Assembly: GCA_947167535.1 (NCBI GenBank)
Contig: CAMVIL010000111.1
Location: 1-5,492, forward strand
Source of the DNA: an uncultured Ruminococcus sp.
GTDB taxonomy: Bacteria > Bacillota > Clostridia > Oscillospirales > Ruminococcaceae
Length of the DNA: 5,492 bases
Direction of reading: 5' to 3'
The notes beneath the pieces are model-generated. The model was given only the letters and a program-made list of their open reading frames with translations. It did not search any database and was not told the DNA's origin. The position numbers and the translations under genes are program-made. Positions 1-5,492 of the stretch are shown here, one piece after another (within the stretch, counting starts at the first letter, position 1; every line of letters begins with the position of its first letter).

Positions 1-111
1 ATCACCAAGAAATACAATGTCCTCAGTGAGATGGGGGAACGGTATATCGAGGAGATAAAGAAGTATCTGAGCACGGTTGAAAACGATATGTCGATCAGAA
101 TAAAAGAATGA
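1..111 (+). CDS. C-terminal end of an unidentified protein, possibly a winged-helix regulator
   Basis: An open frame runs in from the left edge and stops at a TGA at 109-111, leaving 36 residues. The tail is charged and helical. It contains KKYNVLSEMGERYIEEIKKY, which resembles the 'Y-x-L-T-E-x-G-x-x-Y-L-E-E' wing-plus-helix end of PadR, MarR or HxlR type winged-helix regulators. No domain can be confirmed from so short a piece. A hairpin about 70 bases after the stop could terminate it. If it is a regulator, its position next to the sulfur genes makes it a candidate for controlling them, but nothing in the window shows this. The reading frame is fairly secure; the family is a guess. Confidence 0.6.
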   Translation: MTKKYNVLSEMGERYIEEIKKYLSTVENDMSIRIKE

Positions 112-180
112 TCTCTCTGATCGGGCAACGGCTTCCTGCCCGCAGGAAATGGAAAACAGTCACATCATAAATACAAGCAG

Positions 181-218
181 AAAGGGACTTGACCGCACGA
201 CCGCGATCAAGTCCCTTT
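181..218 (+). terminator. Probable intrinsic terminator after the left-edge gene
   Basis: Twelve-base arms AAAGGGACTTGA and TCAAGTCCCTTT pair perfectly. The stem continues past one C/A mismatch with CGC/GCG around a six-base loop. It lies about 70 bases downstream of the stop at 111 and upstream of the metY promoter. The T-run after the stem is weak (TTTGAT), so termination may be partial. The stem is nearly symmetric, but the minus-strand side has no better T-run. Assigned to plus because the only gene pointing into it is on that strand. Confidence 0.55.
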
Positions 219-239
219 GATCATAACAAGCCTCAGGTT

Positions 240-254
240 ATAGGCAGAACCTAT
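240..254 (+). promoter_or_regulatory. Inverted repeat resembling a LysR-type regulator box
   Basis: The sequence ATAGG-CAGAA-CCTAT is a perfect 5-5-5 inverted repeat. Within it, T241 and A253 give the T-N11-A pattern of LysR-type regulator sites. Its centre (247) is about 66 bases upstream of the predicted metY transcription start near 313, the usual place for a LysR recognition site. The pattern is short and could arise by chance. No LysR gene is visible in the window. Confidence 0.35.
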
Positions 255-276
255 ACTCAAATCTAAAAAACATGAA

Positions 277-306
277 TTGGACAAATACCCACACCGGTGA
301 TATAAT
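277..306 (+). promoter_or_regulatory. Sigma-A-type promoter for metY
   Basis: A -35 element TTGGAC (277-282) and a perfect -10 TATAAT (301-306) are separated by 18 bases, close to the housekeeping consensus. The predicted start is near 313. It points toward metY and sits downstream of the terminator-like hairpin, so metY is likely transcribed on its own from here. Confidence 0.7.
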
Positions 307-338
307 AAGTTCAACAAAAAGCAAAGGGGCTGATTCCA

Positions 339-398
339 ATGAAGAAACAAAACATATTTATTCTCGGCTCGAAGATAAAGGCGATAGACCGAATGTGA
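339..398 (+). CDS. Possible 19-residue upstream ORF in the metY leader
   Basis: An ATG at 339 follows an AAAGGGG ribosome binding site (about 324-329) at normal spacing. It opens a 19-codon frame, beginning MKKQNIFILG and ending IDRM, that stops at TGA 396-398. It starts about 26 bases after the predicted transcript start. The last sense codon is ATG (Met), and the stop lies inside a TGTGAA/TTCACA inverted repeat. This could be a leader peptide linked to methionine supply. It could also be a remnant of a gene start or a chance ORF. There is no run of Met or Cys codons as in classic attenuators, so confidence is low. Confidence 0.3.
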   Translation: MKKQNIFILGSKIKAIDRM

Positions 399-407
399 AC
401 TTTCACA
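394..407 (+). repeat. Short inverted repeat in the metY leader
   Basis: TGTGAA-CT-TTCACA is a 6-2-6 inverted repeat overlapping the stop codon of the possible leader ORF, about 80 bases into the predicted transcript. In RNA it would form a small hairpin; in DNA it could bind a dimeric repressor. The spacing (4 bases between TGTGA and TCACA) does not match the 6-base spacing of a Crp site. Confidence 0.35.
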
Positions 408-450
408 GGTCAGACGGAAAGTAAATAAGTATGGAGAAGAAAAAAGCATT

Positions 451-456
451 GGAGGA
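451..456 (+). promoter_or_regulatory. Ribosome binding site of metY
   Basis: GGAGGA lies 7 bases before the ATG at 464 and fixes that codon as the start. No alternative in-frame start upstream has comparable support. Confidence 0.85.
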
Positions 457-463
457 ATAGAAA

Positions 464-1753
464 ATGGCAGAGAAAAAATACAGATTTGAGACACTGCAGC
501 TTCATGTCGGACAGGAAGAGCCCGACCCGGCTTCGGATGCAAGAGCAGTACCGATATATGCGACTACATCTTATGTATTCCGTGACTCACAGCACGCGGC
601 AGACCGCTTCGGTCTGAGGGACGCGGGCAACATCTACGGCAGGCTCACCAACTCGACGCAGGACGTTTTTGAAAAGCGAATAGCCGCTCTTGAGGGCGGC
701 GCAGCGGCTCTGGCGGTCTCATCGGGTGCGGCGGCTATCACCTACACCATCGAGGCACTCGCCGGACAGGGTGAGAACATCGTCGCTGCAAAAACCATCT
801 ACGGCGGCACCTACAACCTTCTCACACACACGTTGCCGAGATACGGAATCACTACGACCTTTGTCGATCCCTACGAGGAGGGCGCCTTCGAGAAGGCGAT
901 AAACGACAAGACAAAGGCGCTGTTCATCGAGACGCTCGGCAATCCCAACTCTAACGTCATTGATATCGAGAAGGTGGCGGCTATTGCTCACAAGCACGGC
1001 ATTCCGCTGGTGGTGGACAGCACATTTGCGACACCGTTCCTTGTACGTCCCATCGAACACGGCGCGGACATCGTGGTACACAGCGCGACCAAATTTATCG
1101 GCGGGCATGGCACGGCGATCGGCGGCGTGATAATCGACGGCGGAAAGTTCGACTGGAAAGCTTCGGGCAAGTACCCGTGGATATCCGATCCGAACCCGAG
1201 CTATCACGGCATCAGCTTCTCCGACGCGGTGGGAGCTGTGGCGTACATCACGTACATACGCGCAATACTGCTGAGAGACACTGGCTCGACCATCTCGCCG
1301 TTCCACGCATTTATCTTCCTTCAGGGACTTGAGTCGCTCTCGCTCAGAGTAGAGCGTCATGTGCAGAACGCGCTTGAGATCGTCAAATACTTAAGCTCGC
1401 ATCCGCTTGTTGAGGCTGTGCATCATCCATCGCTTGAAAGCGAACCCAGCCATGAGATATACAAGAAATACTTCCCGAACGGCGGCGGTTCTATATTCAC
1501 CTTCGAGGTGAAGGGCGGCGAGGCTGAAGCAAGAAAATTCATCGACAACCTTGAGATATTCTCTCTGCTGGCAAACGTTGCGGATGTGAAATCACTCGTG
1601 ATCCACCCGGCGTCCACGACGCATTCTCAGCTGACTGAAGAGGAACTTCTGGATCAGGGCATCAAGCCTAACACGATACGACTTTCGATAGGCACCGAAA
1701 ATATCAAAGACCTGATCGAAGCTCTCGACGACGCTTTCTCAGCGATAAAATGA
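464..1753 (+). CDS. metY: O-acetylhomoserine sulfhydrylase (O-acetylhomoserine aminocarboxypropyltransferase)
   Basis: A cytosolic PLP enzyme of the Cys/Met metabolism family. It condenses O-acetyl-L-homoserine with sulfide to give homocysteine, or with methanethiol to give methionine directly. The 429-residue length matches MetY rather than the shorter cystathionine enzymes. Visible signatures are Y58-G-R60, which contacts PLP phosphate across the dimer, and SSGAAA (86-91) in the phosphate loop. Y113 in IYGGTYNL stacks on the ring, D185 in VVDSTFATP binds the pyridine nitrogen, and K210 in [10 protein letters not shown] forms the Schiff base. R406 in TIRLSIGTE binds substrate carboxylate. 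The DPNPSYHG stretch (242-249) is also typical of the sulfhydrylase subgroup. The gene has its own promoter and terminator and converges on a nitrogenase-like operon. That context suggests methanethiol may be its sulfur donor here. Family assignment is secure; the donor is inferred. Confidence 0.95.
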   Translation: MAEKKYRFETLQLHVGQEEPDPASDARAVPIYATTSYVFRDSQHAADRFGLRDAGNIYGRLTNSTQDVFEKRIAALEGGAAALAVSSGAAAITYTIEALAGQGENIVAAKTIYGGTYNLLTHTLPRYGITTTFVDPYEEGAFEKAINDKTKALFIETLGNPNSNVIDIEKVAAIAHKHGIPLVVDSTFATPFLVRPIEHGADIVVHSATKFIGGHGTAIGGVIIDGGKFDWKASGKYPWISDPNPSYHGISFSDAVGAVAYITYIRAILLRDTGSTISPFHAFIFLQGLESLSLRVERHVQNALEIVKYLSSHPLVEAVHHPSLESEPSHEIYKKYFPNGGGSIFTFEVKGGEAEARKFIDNLEIFSLLANVADVKSLVIHPASTTHSQLTEEELLDQGIKPNTIRLSIGTENIKDLIEALDDAFSAIK

Positions 1754-1841
1754 CATAAGCCAGACAACAAGTCAGACAATACTTCCAATCCGATATATTT
1801 GATAAATACCCCCTCTCAGAAAGATATTATTGTTCAATTGC

Positions 1842-1883
1842 AGACCTCCCCGTATCCGACGGATCACGGGAGGTCTTTTATTT
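1842..1883 (+). terminator. Intrinsic terminator of metY
   Basis: The arms AGACCTCCC(C)GT and ACGGGAGGTCT pair with one bulged C. An inner ATCC-GAC-GGAT hairpin extends the stem. TTTTATTT (1876-1883) follows directly. It begins about 90 bases after the metY stop and points the right way. Confidence 0.85.
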
Positions 1884-1931
1884 CTGCGCATAACGTCTGA
1901 CCGATGCTGACACCTTACGTGCTCTCAGGCA

Positions 1932-1977
1932 TAAAAATGCCCCCTTTTGTCAGATCTCTGATCCGAACAAAAGGGGG
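1932..1977 (-). terminator. Intrinsic terminator of the nitrogenase-like operon
   Basis: Perfect 11-base arms CCCCCTTTTGT (1940-1950) and ACAAAAGGGGG (1967-1977) enclose a 16-base loop. Read on the minus strand, the stem is followed by CATTTTTAT, a T-run. The plus-strand side has none. It begins about 18 bases past the stop of the binding-protein gene and closes the operon. Confidence 0.85.
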
Positions 1978-1995
1978 ACATTACGGTCATTGATA

Positions 1996-3066
1996 TCAGT
2001 TTACGTCCACCTTATAGTAGAGCTCCTCAGCAAATTCCTTCGGGTCACTCTTCAGATATCCTATCTGTGCAAGTCCGTCAACGAAATACTGCACGTTATC
2101 CTTGACCTTGTTATCCCATTCACCACCATGCTCCGATGCGGAGGGATAGCCGTAGCTCTTGATAAGCTCCACTGCAAGCTCCTTATCCTCGATAGCCGAG
2201 TGATTCTTCGTAGTGATAATATCAACAGCCTCTTCGGGATTCTCGTAGATCCATTCCTGAGCCTTTCTGTAAGCTGCAAGAAGGTCTGAGATCTCCTGCG
2301 GATTCTCCTTCAGCAGCTTGTCCGAAGCATAAAGGAAGCAGCAGAAATGATCCTTGAAGAAGTCATCGGTGCTGAGATCAAAAATGATCCTTACCTCGCC
2401 TGCCTTCTCCTTCACCGAACCGAGGGGATCCCATACAGCTGCAACGTCCACCTCTCCGTTGAAAAGCGCCTCAAACTCAAGGTTGCCGTCGGAGTACGGA
2501 AGGAATGTCACTTCCCCGTCAGTAGGGTCTGCGGAAATGCCCGCATTTTCAAGCAACAGACTTGCGGTCTGATGGGGTGTTCCGCCGATCTCGTCTACGG
2601 CGATCTTCTTGCCTTTGAGATCATTGACAGTATAGATATCAGAATCGGGTCTCACTGCGAATTTGATGCAGCCCTCGTGAAGTCCGTCAACGACCTTTAC
2701 GTCGATGCCGTTTTCGATGGACGGAAAGAACTGAAAGTCACCGTTTACGATGGGGATCGTGCCGTTATTGAGACCGATCTTGCGTGTCTCGAAATCAGCG
2801 GAGATCAGCTCAACGTCGAAGCCCTGCTCTGCGAAGTAACCGTTCTCATAAGCGATATAGATCGGCGCACTGCAAAGCGAGCCGTCCTTGCCCGGTATAG
2901 TGATATGACCATACTTGAACTCATCACCCGAAGCGTTGGTATTCGCTTCCGTGTCTCCGGATACCGTTGAACCGTCATCAGCTTTTGAAGCCGAGCAGGA
3001 GGTCAGCAGACCAAAGGTGCACACAACTGCCGTTACCGATGCCAGAATTCTCTTTTTCTTTTTCAT
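1996..3066 (-). CDS. ABC transporter substrate-binding lipoprotein, NMT1/TauA (nitrate/sulfonate/taurine) type
   Basis: A 356-residue extracytoplasmic binding protein. The start MKKKKRILAS is followed by a hydrophobic stretch and a lipobox LTSC with C24 as the lipidated residue. A Ser/Thr/Asp-rich linker then runs to about residue 48. The mature domain has the hallmark APIYIAYENGYFAEQGFDVE of NMT1/SsuA/TauA proteins, then DLKGKKIAVDEIGGTPHQT and AAVWDPL, which belong to the two-lobed fold. The ATG at 3066 was chosen because it has a GGAGG site 7 bases upstream and begins the signal peptide. The frame stays open further upstream to 3171, but that extension would overlap the preceding gene. It is the last gene of the operon. 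No ATPase or permease is in the window, so its partners must lie elsewhere. The substrate is unknown. A small organosulfur compound is a reasonable inference from the neighbours, since this family includes sulfonate and taurine binders. Confidence 0.9.
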   Translation of the reverse strand: MKKKKRILASVTAVVCTFGLLTSCSASKADDGSTVSGDTEANTNASGDEFKYGHITIPGKDGSLCSAPIYIAYENGYFAEQGFDVELISADFETRKIGLNNGTIPIVNGDFQFFPSIENGIDVKVVDGLHEGCIKFAVRPDSDIYTVNDLKGKKIAVDEIGGTPHQTASLLLENAGISADPTDGEVTFLPYSDGNLEFEALFNGEVDVAAVWDPLGSVKEKAGEVRIIFDLSTDDFFKDHFCCFLYASDKLLKENPQEISDLLAAYRKAQEWIYENPEEAVDIITTKNHSAIEDKELAVELIKSYGYPSASEHGGEWDNKVKDNVQYFVDGLAQIGYLKSDPKEFAEELYYKVDVN

Positions 3067-3073
3067 ATGTATT

Positions 3074-3079
3074 CCTCCA
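3074..3079 (-). promoter_or_regulatory. Ribosome binding site deciding the binding-protein start
   Basis: On the minus strand TGGAGG lies 7 bases before the ATG at 3066. This supports that codon over the longer in-frame start at 3171, which would put 35 extra residues ahead of the signal peptide. Confidence 0.85.
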
Positions 3080-3089
3080 TATTCATATT

Positions 3090-3116
3090 TGCGGAGCATC
3101 TGTCTGGTGCTCCGCA
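3090..3116 (-). promoter_or_regulatory. Intercistronic hairpin between the NifX-like and binding-protein genes
   Basis: Perfect nine-base arms TGCGGAGCA and TGCTCCGCA enclose a nine-base loop in the 67-base gap. No T-run follows on the minus strand (AAATATG follows), so it is unlikely to be a full terminator. Its place just upstream of the binding-protein ribosome site fits an mRNA-stabilising or processing hairpin. Such a hairpin would let the binding protein be made in excess of the enzyme genes. Confidence 0.6.
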
Positions 3117-3133
3117 TAATTGACCTTGTTGTG

Positions 3134-3505
3134 TCATACCCTGTTTCGCTGATGGAATTCAACTCTGTCAAGGTATGCTGTTATTTTTTTCAGGGCGGTG
3201 TCGATATCATGCTCGATGTCAAAAGCGTAGATACCGTTATGCTCGAAATACTTGAACACCCTCTGACCGAAGCTCTTGCAGATCACACATTTACAGTCAC
3301 TGACGAGCTCAAGTCCGCTGTGTTCAGAGCATCCGCTGCCGCCCTTTTCGTCACAGCCGGCGTTACGCCTTTCACGCGGATAACGGGTCTCTGAAAGGGT
3401 GATCCCGCTCTCGCGCACCTCGTATATCAGAAACTTCTCTGCCTGTCCGAAAGATGTGTCGATGCTGACGCCATCTGATGAGGATACGGCTATCTTATAT
3501 GCCAT
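3134..3505 (-). CDS. NifX/NafY-family iron-sulfur cofactor-binding protein
   Basis: A 123-residue single-domain cytosolic protein of the dinitrogenase iron-molybdenum cofactor biosynthesis family (NifX, NafY and the C-terminal part of NifB). These proteins bind or carry nitrogenase cofactor precursors. The N-terminus KIAVSSSDGVSIDTSFGQAEKF matches the family's opening strand and its 'HFG-x-A' motif, but the His is replaced by Ser (S18-F-G-Q-A). The second half, from C71-K-C-V-I-C76 through GQRVFKYFEHNGIYAFDI, fits the family's 'D-C-x-x-V-I-x-x-x-I-G' and 'L-x-x-x-G-I' pattern. Cysteines at 51, 59, 71, 73 and 76 make it cysteine-rich. The start has a GGAGG site, and the gap after the NifD-like gene is only 12 bases, so the two are almost certainly co-transcribed. 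The role is presumably to deliver or hold the cluster for the neighbouring enzyme. Confidence 0.85.
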   Translation of the reverse strand: MAYKIAVSSSDGVSIDTSFGQAEKFLIYEVRESGITLSETRYPRERRNAGCDEKGGSGCSEHSGLELVSDCKCVICKSFGQRVFKYFEHNGIYAFDIEHDIDTALKKITAYLDRVEFHQRNRV

Positions 3506-3517
3506 CTCGCACCTCCG

Positions 3518-5038
3518 TCACTTCTTGTGATAGGAAAACGGATCCTGATCATACCATCCGCTCTTGTAGGGCGAGCGGAAATTCTCTCCGAGATGTTTAA
3601 AGTATGAAGCGTTGCCAAGGGCGAACTCTATCTTCTTTGCCGCCTGATATACTCCGCTGAAACCGAAATATGATCCTCCCACATCAAATTCAGGTATTGT
3701 CAGATACCCGAGCTTTGAGGGGACCTGATTATATCCCGAGTGAACGAGCACGATATCGGGATCGAGTTTTCGTATCTGGTTGACATACTCAAAGGGCTGA
3801 TCGCTGACGATCACCGACAGCTCCGGCAGTCTTTCTGAAAGCTCGTCGAATACGGGATCTGCGTTGGTATCGTATAGATATCCCACGAGCCCGACTATCT
3901 CAAGTCCGAGCTCCTGCAGAAGATATGCTTCATTTGCCGATCTGACGCTTCCGCCGGTTATGAGTATGCGCTTCCCCTTGATCTTCTGCTTGATCGGTTC
4001 GAGTGCTTTCAGAAGTATCTGCTCTTCACTGTCAGCAAGGCGTCTGGCTCTTTCCTCGAGTCCGAAATGCCTGCCGATACCTATGAGCCATTCCTTTGTA
4101 GCTTTGATGCCAAGAGGCATTTTCACATACGATGGTATACCATATTTCTCGCGAAGATAGCGGAGGATATAGTCGTCGTGCATCTCGCACAGGCTGACGT
4201 TCAGCGCGGCTTCTGAGAAAAAGCGTATCTTGTCGCTGTTGGCGTACTCAGCCATGACGTTCACGTTCAGATCCAGCAGATTCATCAGACGTGTAAGCTC
4301 CTGCTCATCGGGTGCTCCGGCAGATTCGAGTGAGAGCAGATTTACATTATGGGCACGCTTATACTCGTAAGCCTCGGCGTTTATCAGCGAGAGAGTATCG
4401 GCTTCACTTGCAGGAACGTAGTCCTTGAAAGGTATAGGCTCGAATTTGATATGCCGAAACAGCGAGTGATAGAAAGCGTCATAAGCGCTGGAAACAACTC
4501 TGGAACGGAAGCCGGGACAATGCACGGCAGTCAGCTGCGCGGAGATGACCTTCTGCTCGTCCTTTACGATCTGCTCGATATTGTCGCCCATTATGTTTGG
4601 CGCGCAAGTGGAGATCACGAAAATGATCTCGGGTCTGAACGTCCTGTCTGCATATTCTATGGTCTGCTTCAGCTTTTTCTCGCTGCCTGTGACTATCTCA
4701 GTCTCTGTCAAATTTGTGGACAGCCAGTTGAAGGGCTTGACCGTCAGACCTCTTGCAGCCTTTCCGAAATTTGTGGACGGGACTAAAGTATGCAGAGCCG
4801 TTCCGCAGCCGATAGGGCCGTGAACGATTATAACTGAATTCTCGATCGAACTGCTCATGATGATCGACAGCGACATCTGACAAGCGCTGCTCGACTGCCA
4901 GAAGCGTCTGTCCTTGCCTTTAAGACATCCGCAGCGTGAGCAGTCCACAAGCTCACAGCTTGAACCGTGGAATGCATCAGAGGTCTCCATTCGTTCCTCT
5001 CTTGTGGGAGGGATACTGCTTTTAAAATAGTTTTCCAT
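3518..5038 (-). CDS. NifD-like nitrogenase component 1 alpha subunit, probable methylthio-alkane reductase subunit
   Basis: A 506-residue cytosolic protein of the nitrogenase component 1 (oxidored_nitro) family. P-cluster cysteines are visible as C53 (SSSACQMS), C78 (HGPIGCG) and C145 (STCAPNIMGDNI), with spacing close to NifD C62, C88 and C154. C174-PGFRS corresponds to the NifD CEGFRG segment, which marks it as D-type rather than K-type. C284 in LCEMHDDYILRYLREKYGIP matches the cofactor-ligating C275. The second ligand, H442, has no counterpart: no His occurs between 434 and 480. The positions of NifD R96, Q191 and H195 read V86, V182 and Y186 by ungapped alignment. An extra cluster C28, C33, C36, C38 sits at the N-terminus. 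The ATG has a GGAGGG site and lies 13 bases after the K-like gene. Retained clusters with altered active-site residues, beside NifX-like and metY genes, point to a C-S cleaving methylthio-alkane reductase (MarD type), not N2 fixation. The superfamily is secure; the substrate is inferred. Confidence 0.85.
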   Translation of the reverse strand: MENYFKSSIPPTREERMETSDAFHGSSCELVDCSRCGCLKGKDRRFWQSSSACQMSLSIIMSSSIENSVIIVHGPIGCGTALHTLVPSTNFGKAARGLTVKPFNWLSTNLTETEIVTGSEKKLKQTIEYADRTFRPEIIFVISTCAPNIMGDNIEQIVKDEQKVISAQLTAVHCPGFRSRVVSSAYDAFYHSLFRHIKFEPIPFKDYVPASEADTLSLINAEAYEYKRAHNVNLLSLESAGAPDEQELTRLMNLLDLNVNVMAEYANSDKIRFFSEAALNVSLCEMHDDYILRYLREKYGIPSYVKMPLGIKATKEWLIGIGRHFGLEERARRLADSEEQILLKALEPIKQKIKGKRILITGGSVRSANEAYLLQELGLEIVGLVGYLYDTNADPVFDELSERLPELSVIVSDQPFEYVNQIRKLDPDIVLVHSGYNQVPSKLGYLTIPEFDVGGSYFGFSGVYQAAKKIEFALGNASYFKHLGENFRSPYKSGWYDQDPFSYHKK

Positions 5039-5051
5039 ATTCTTACCCTCC

Positions 5052-5492
5052 TTATCTTGCTGCTAGCGGAACGCTTATCAGGTCTTCAAGAAGCGTCAGC
5101 GCACCTCTGTAACCTGCGTAGCCTCTGTTTGCTATCAGTCTGTTTCTTACGGGATAGCTGACCGCAAGAGTCAGCGCTCCCAGAGTATCGGCTGAATATT
5201 TTTCTATGGAACTTCCCAGCAGGAAAAACGGCGAGTGCGCATCATAATATCTGTCACCGTGATCCCTGAAATGCTTCTTCGACAAATGCCACTCTATCTG
5301 CTTTGAGTTCGGCTCGAACAGAAGCTCCGCTTCAAGGCCGCTCTGAGCGTGGGCTTGAAGTATCTGATCCTGTCGCTTTCTTGACAAGATATCCGTAACG
5401 GCGATATCTTCAACGTGCCAGCCAAGCTCTTCCGACAGAAATCCCGCAAGAGGAAGGGCGTAGTTTGAATTTGCCACCACAGCCGAATAATA
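5052..5492 (-). CDS. NifK-like nitrogenase component 1 beta subunit, C-terminal part
   Basis: The last 146 residues of a gene that continues past the right edge. The frame is open to base 5492, so the GTG at 5480 is an internal codon, not the start. The piece opens with VVANSNYALPLAGFLSEELGW, matching the 'G-D-x-x-x-x-x-G-L-x-x-F-L-x-E-L-G' strand of component 1 proteins. It continues with SPFFLLGSSIEKYSAD and ends with VSYPVRNRLIANRGYAGYRG, then ALTLLEDL. This corresponds to the NifK C-terminal 'G-F-P-I-x-D-R ... G-Y-x-G-A-x-x-L' segment. The cluster-binding cysteines would lie in the missing N-terminal part. It ends 13 bases before the NifD-like start and would pair with it as the alpha2beta2 partner. 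A NifN or NifE-like scaffold role cannot be excluded from this fragment. Confidence 0.8.
   Translation of the reverse strand, partial: YYSAVVANSNYALPLAGFLSEELGWHVEDIAVTDILSRKRQDQILQAHAQSGLEAELLFEPNSKQIEWHLSKKHFRDHGDRYYDAHSPFFLLGSSIEKYSADTLGALTLAVSYPVRNRLIANRGYAGYRGALTLLEDLISVPLAAR

Larger units (their letters stand above)
112..463. other. Intergenic leader region upstream of metY
   Basis: About 350 bases without a confident gene. In order they hold a short hairpin (133-148), a longer terminator-like hairpin (181-218), an inverted repeat (240-254), a promoter (277-306), a possible 19-codon ORF (339-398), a TGTGAA/TTCACA inverted repeat (394-407), and the metY ribosome binding site (451-456). 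I looked for the conserved elements of the SAM-I riboswitch and of a T-box leader and saw neither. The distance from the predicted transcription start (about 313) to the metY ATG is about 150 bases, long enough for leader-based control. Confidence 0.7.

Noticed and set aside
133..148. Hairpin TTCCTG/CAGGAA after the left-edge gene as a terminator
   Set aside because: The stem is only six pairs and no T-run follows.
431..460. Nine-codon ORF just before metY
   Set aside because: Too short and lysine-rich; it overlaps the metY ribosome site and is probably chance.
219..463. SAM-I riboswitch or T-box leader upstream of metY
   Set aside because: None of the conserved core sequences of either element could be found in the leader.
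719..1360. 213-codon minus-strand ORF inside metY
   Set aside because: It lies wholly antisense to a clearly functional metY, has no recognisable domain, and its composition is that of a shadow frame.
2347..2970. 207-codon plus-strand ORF opposite the binding-protein gene
   Set aside because: Antisense to a well-supported coding sequence, with no signature of its own.
3067..3171. Upstream extension of the binding-protein start to 3171
   Set aside because: It would overlap the NifX-like gene and put 35 residues ahead of a clear lipoprotein signal peptide; the ATG at 3066 has the better ribosome site.
5052..5480. GTG at 5480 as a true start of a 142-residue protein
   Set aside because: The frame is open to the window edge, and the residues there fit the middle of a NifK-like protein, so this is a truncated gene.
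3518..5492. True molybdenum nitrogenase, protochlorophyllide reductase (BchNB), or Ni-sirohydrochlorin reductase (CfbD)
   Set aside because: The cofactor His ligand and key N2-reduction residues are missing, which argues against nitrogenase. The retained cofactor Cys and the co-transcribed NifX-like gene argue against the BchNB and CfbD enzymes, which lack a nitrogenase-type cofactor.

Overview
The window looks like chromosomal DNA from an anaerobic Gram-positive bacterium of the Clostridia, most likely a Ruminococcus-like gut or rumen organism. The support is strong GGAGG-type ribosome binding sites before nearly every gene, a lipoprotein-anchored ABC binding protein, short intergenic gaps, and nitrogenase-family genes of a kind found in strict anaerobes. 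The genus is an inference from style, not from a marker gene.

Layout: bases 1-111 hold the 3' end of a plus-strand gene whose tail resembles a winged-helix regulator. Bases 112-463 are a non-coding leader region with a terminator-like hairpin, an inverted repeat resembling a LysR-type box, a good sigma-A-type promoter, and a possible 19-residue upstream ORF. The plus-strand gene at 464-1753 is a PLP-dependent O-acetylhomoserine sulfhydrylase (MetY type). Two oppositely oriented intrinsic terminators lie in the convergent gap at 1754-1995. The rest is a minus-strand operon. In transcription order it holds the 3' part of a NifK-like nitrogenase component 1 subunit (5492-5052, running off the window), a NifD-like subunit (5038-3518), a small NifX-family cofactor-binding protein (3505-3134), and an NMT1/TauA-type substrate-binding lipoprotein (3066-1996).

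How they may work together: the NifD-like protein keeps the three P-cluster cysteines and the cofactor-ligating cysteine of nitrogenase. It lacks the equivalents of the cofactor histidine ligand and of several residues needed for N2 reduction. Together with the neighbouring MetY gene, this fits a methylthio-alkane reductase (Mar) system. In such systems a nitrogenase-like enzyme cleaves C-S bonds of small thioethers to release methanethiol, and O-acetylhomoserine sulfhydrylase turns that into methionine. The NifX-like protein would handle the iron-sulfur cofactor, and the binding protein would capture the organosulfur substrate. The Mar assignment is an inference from residues and context. The reductase component (NifH-like) and the start of the K-like gene would lie beyond the right edge.
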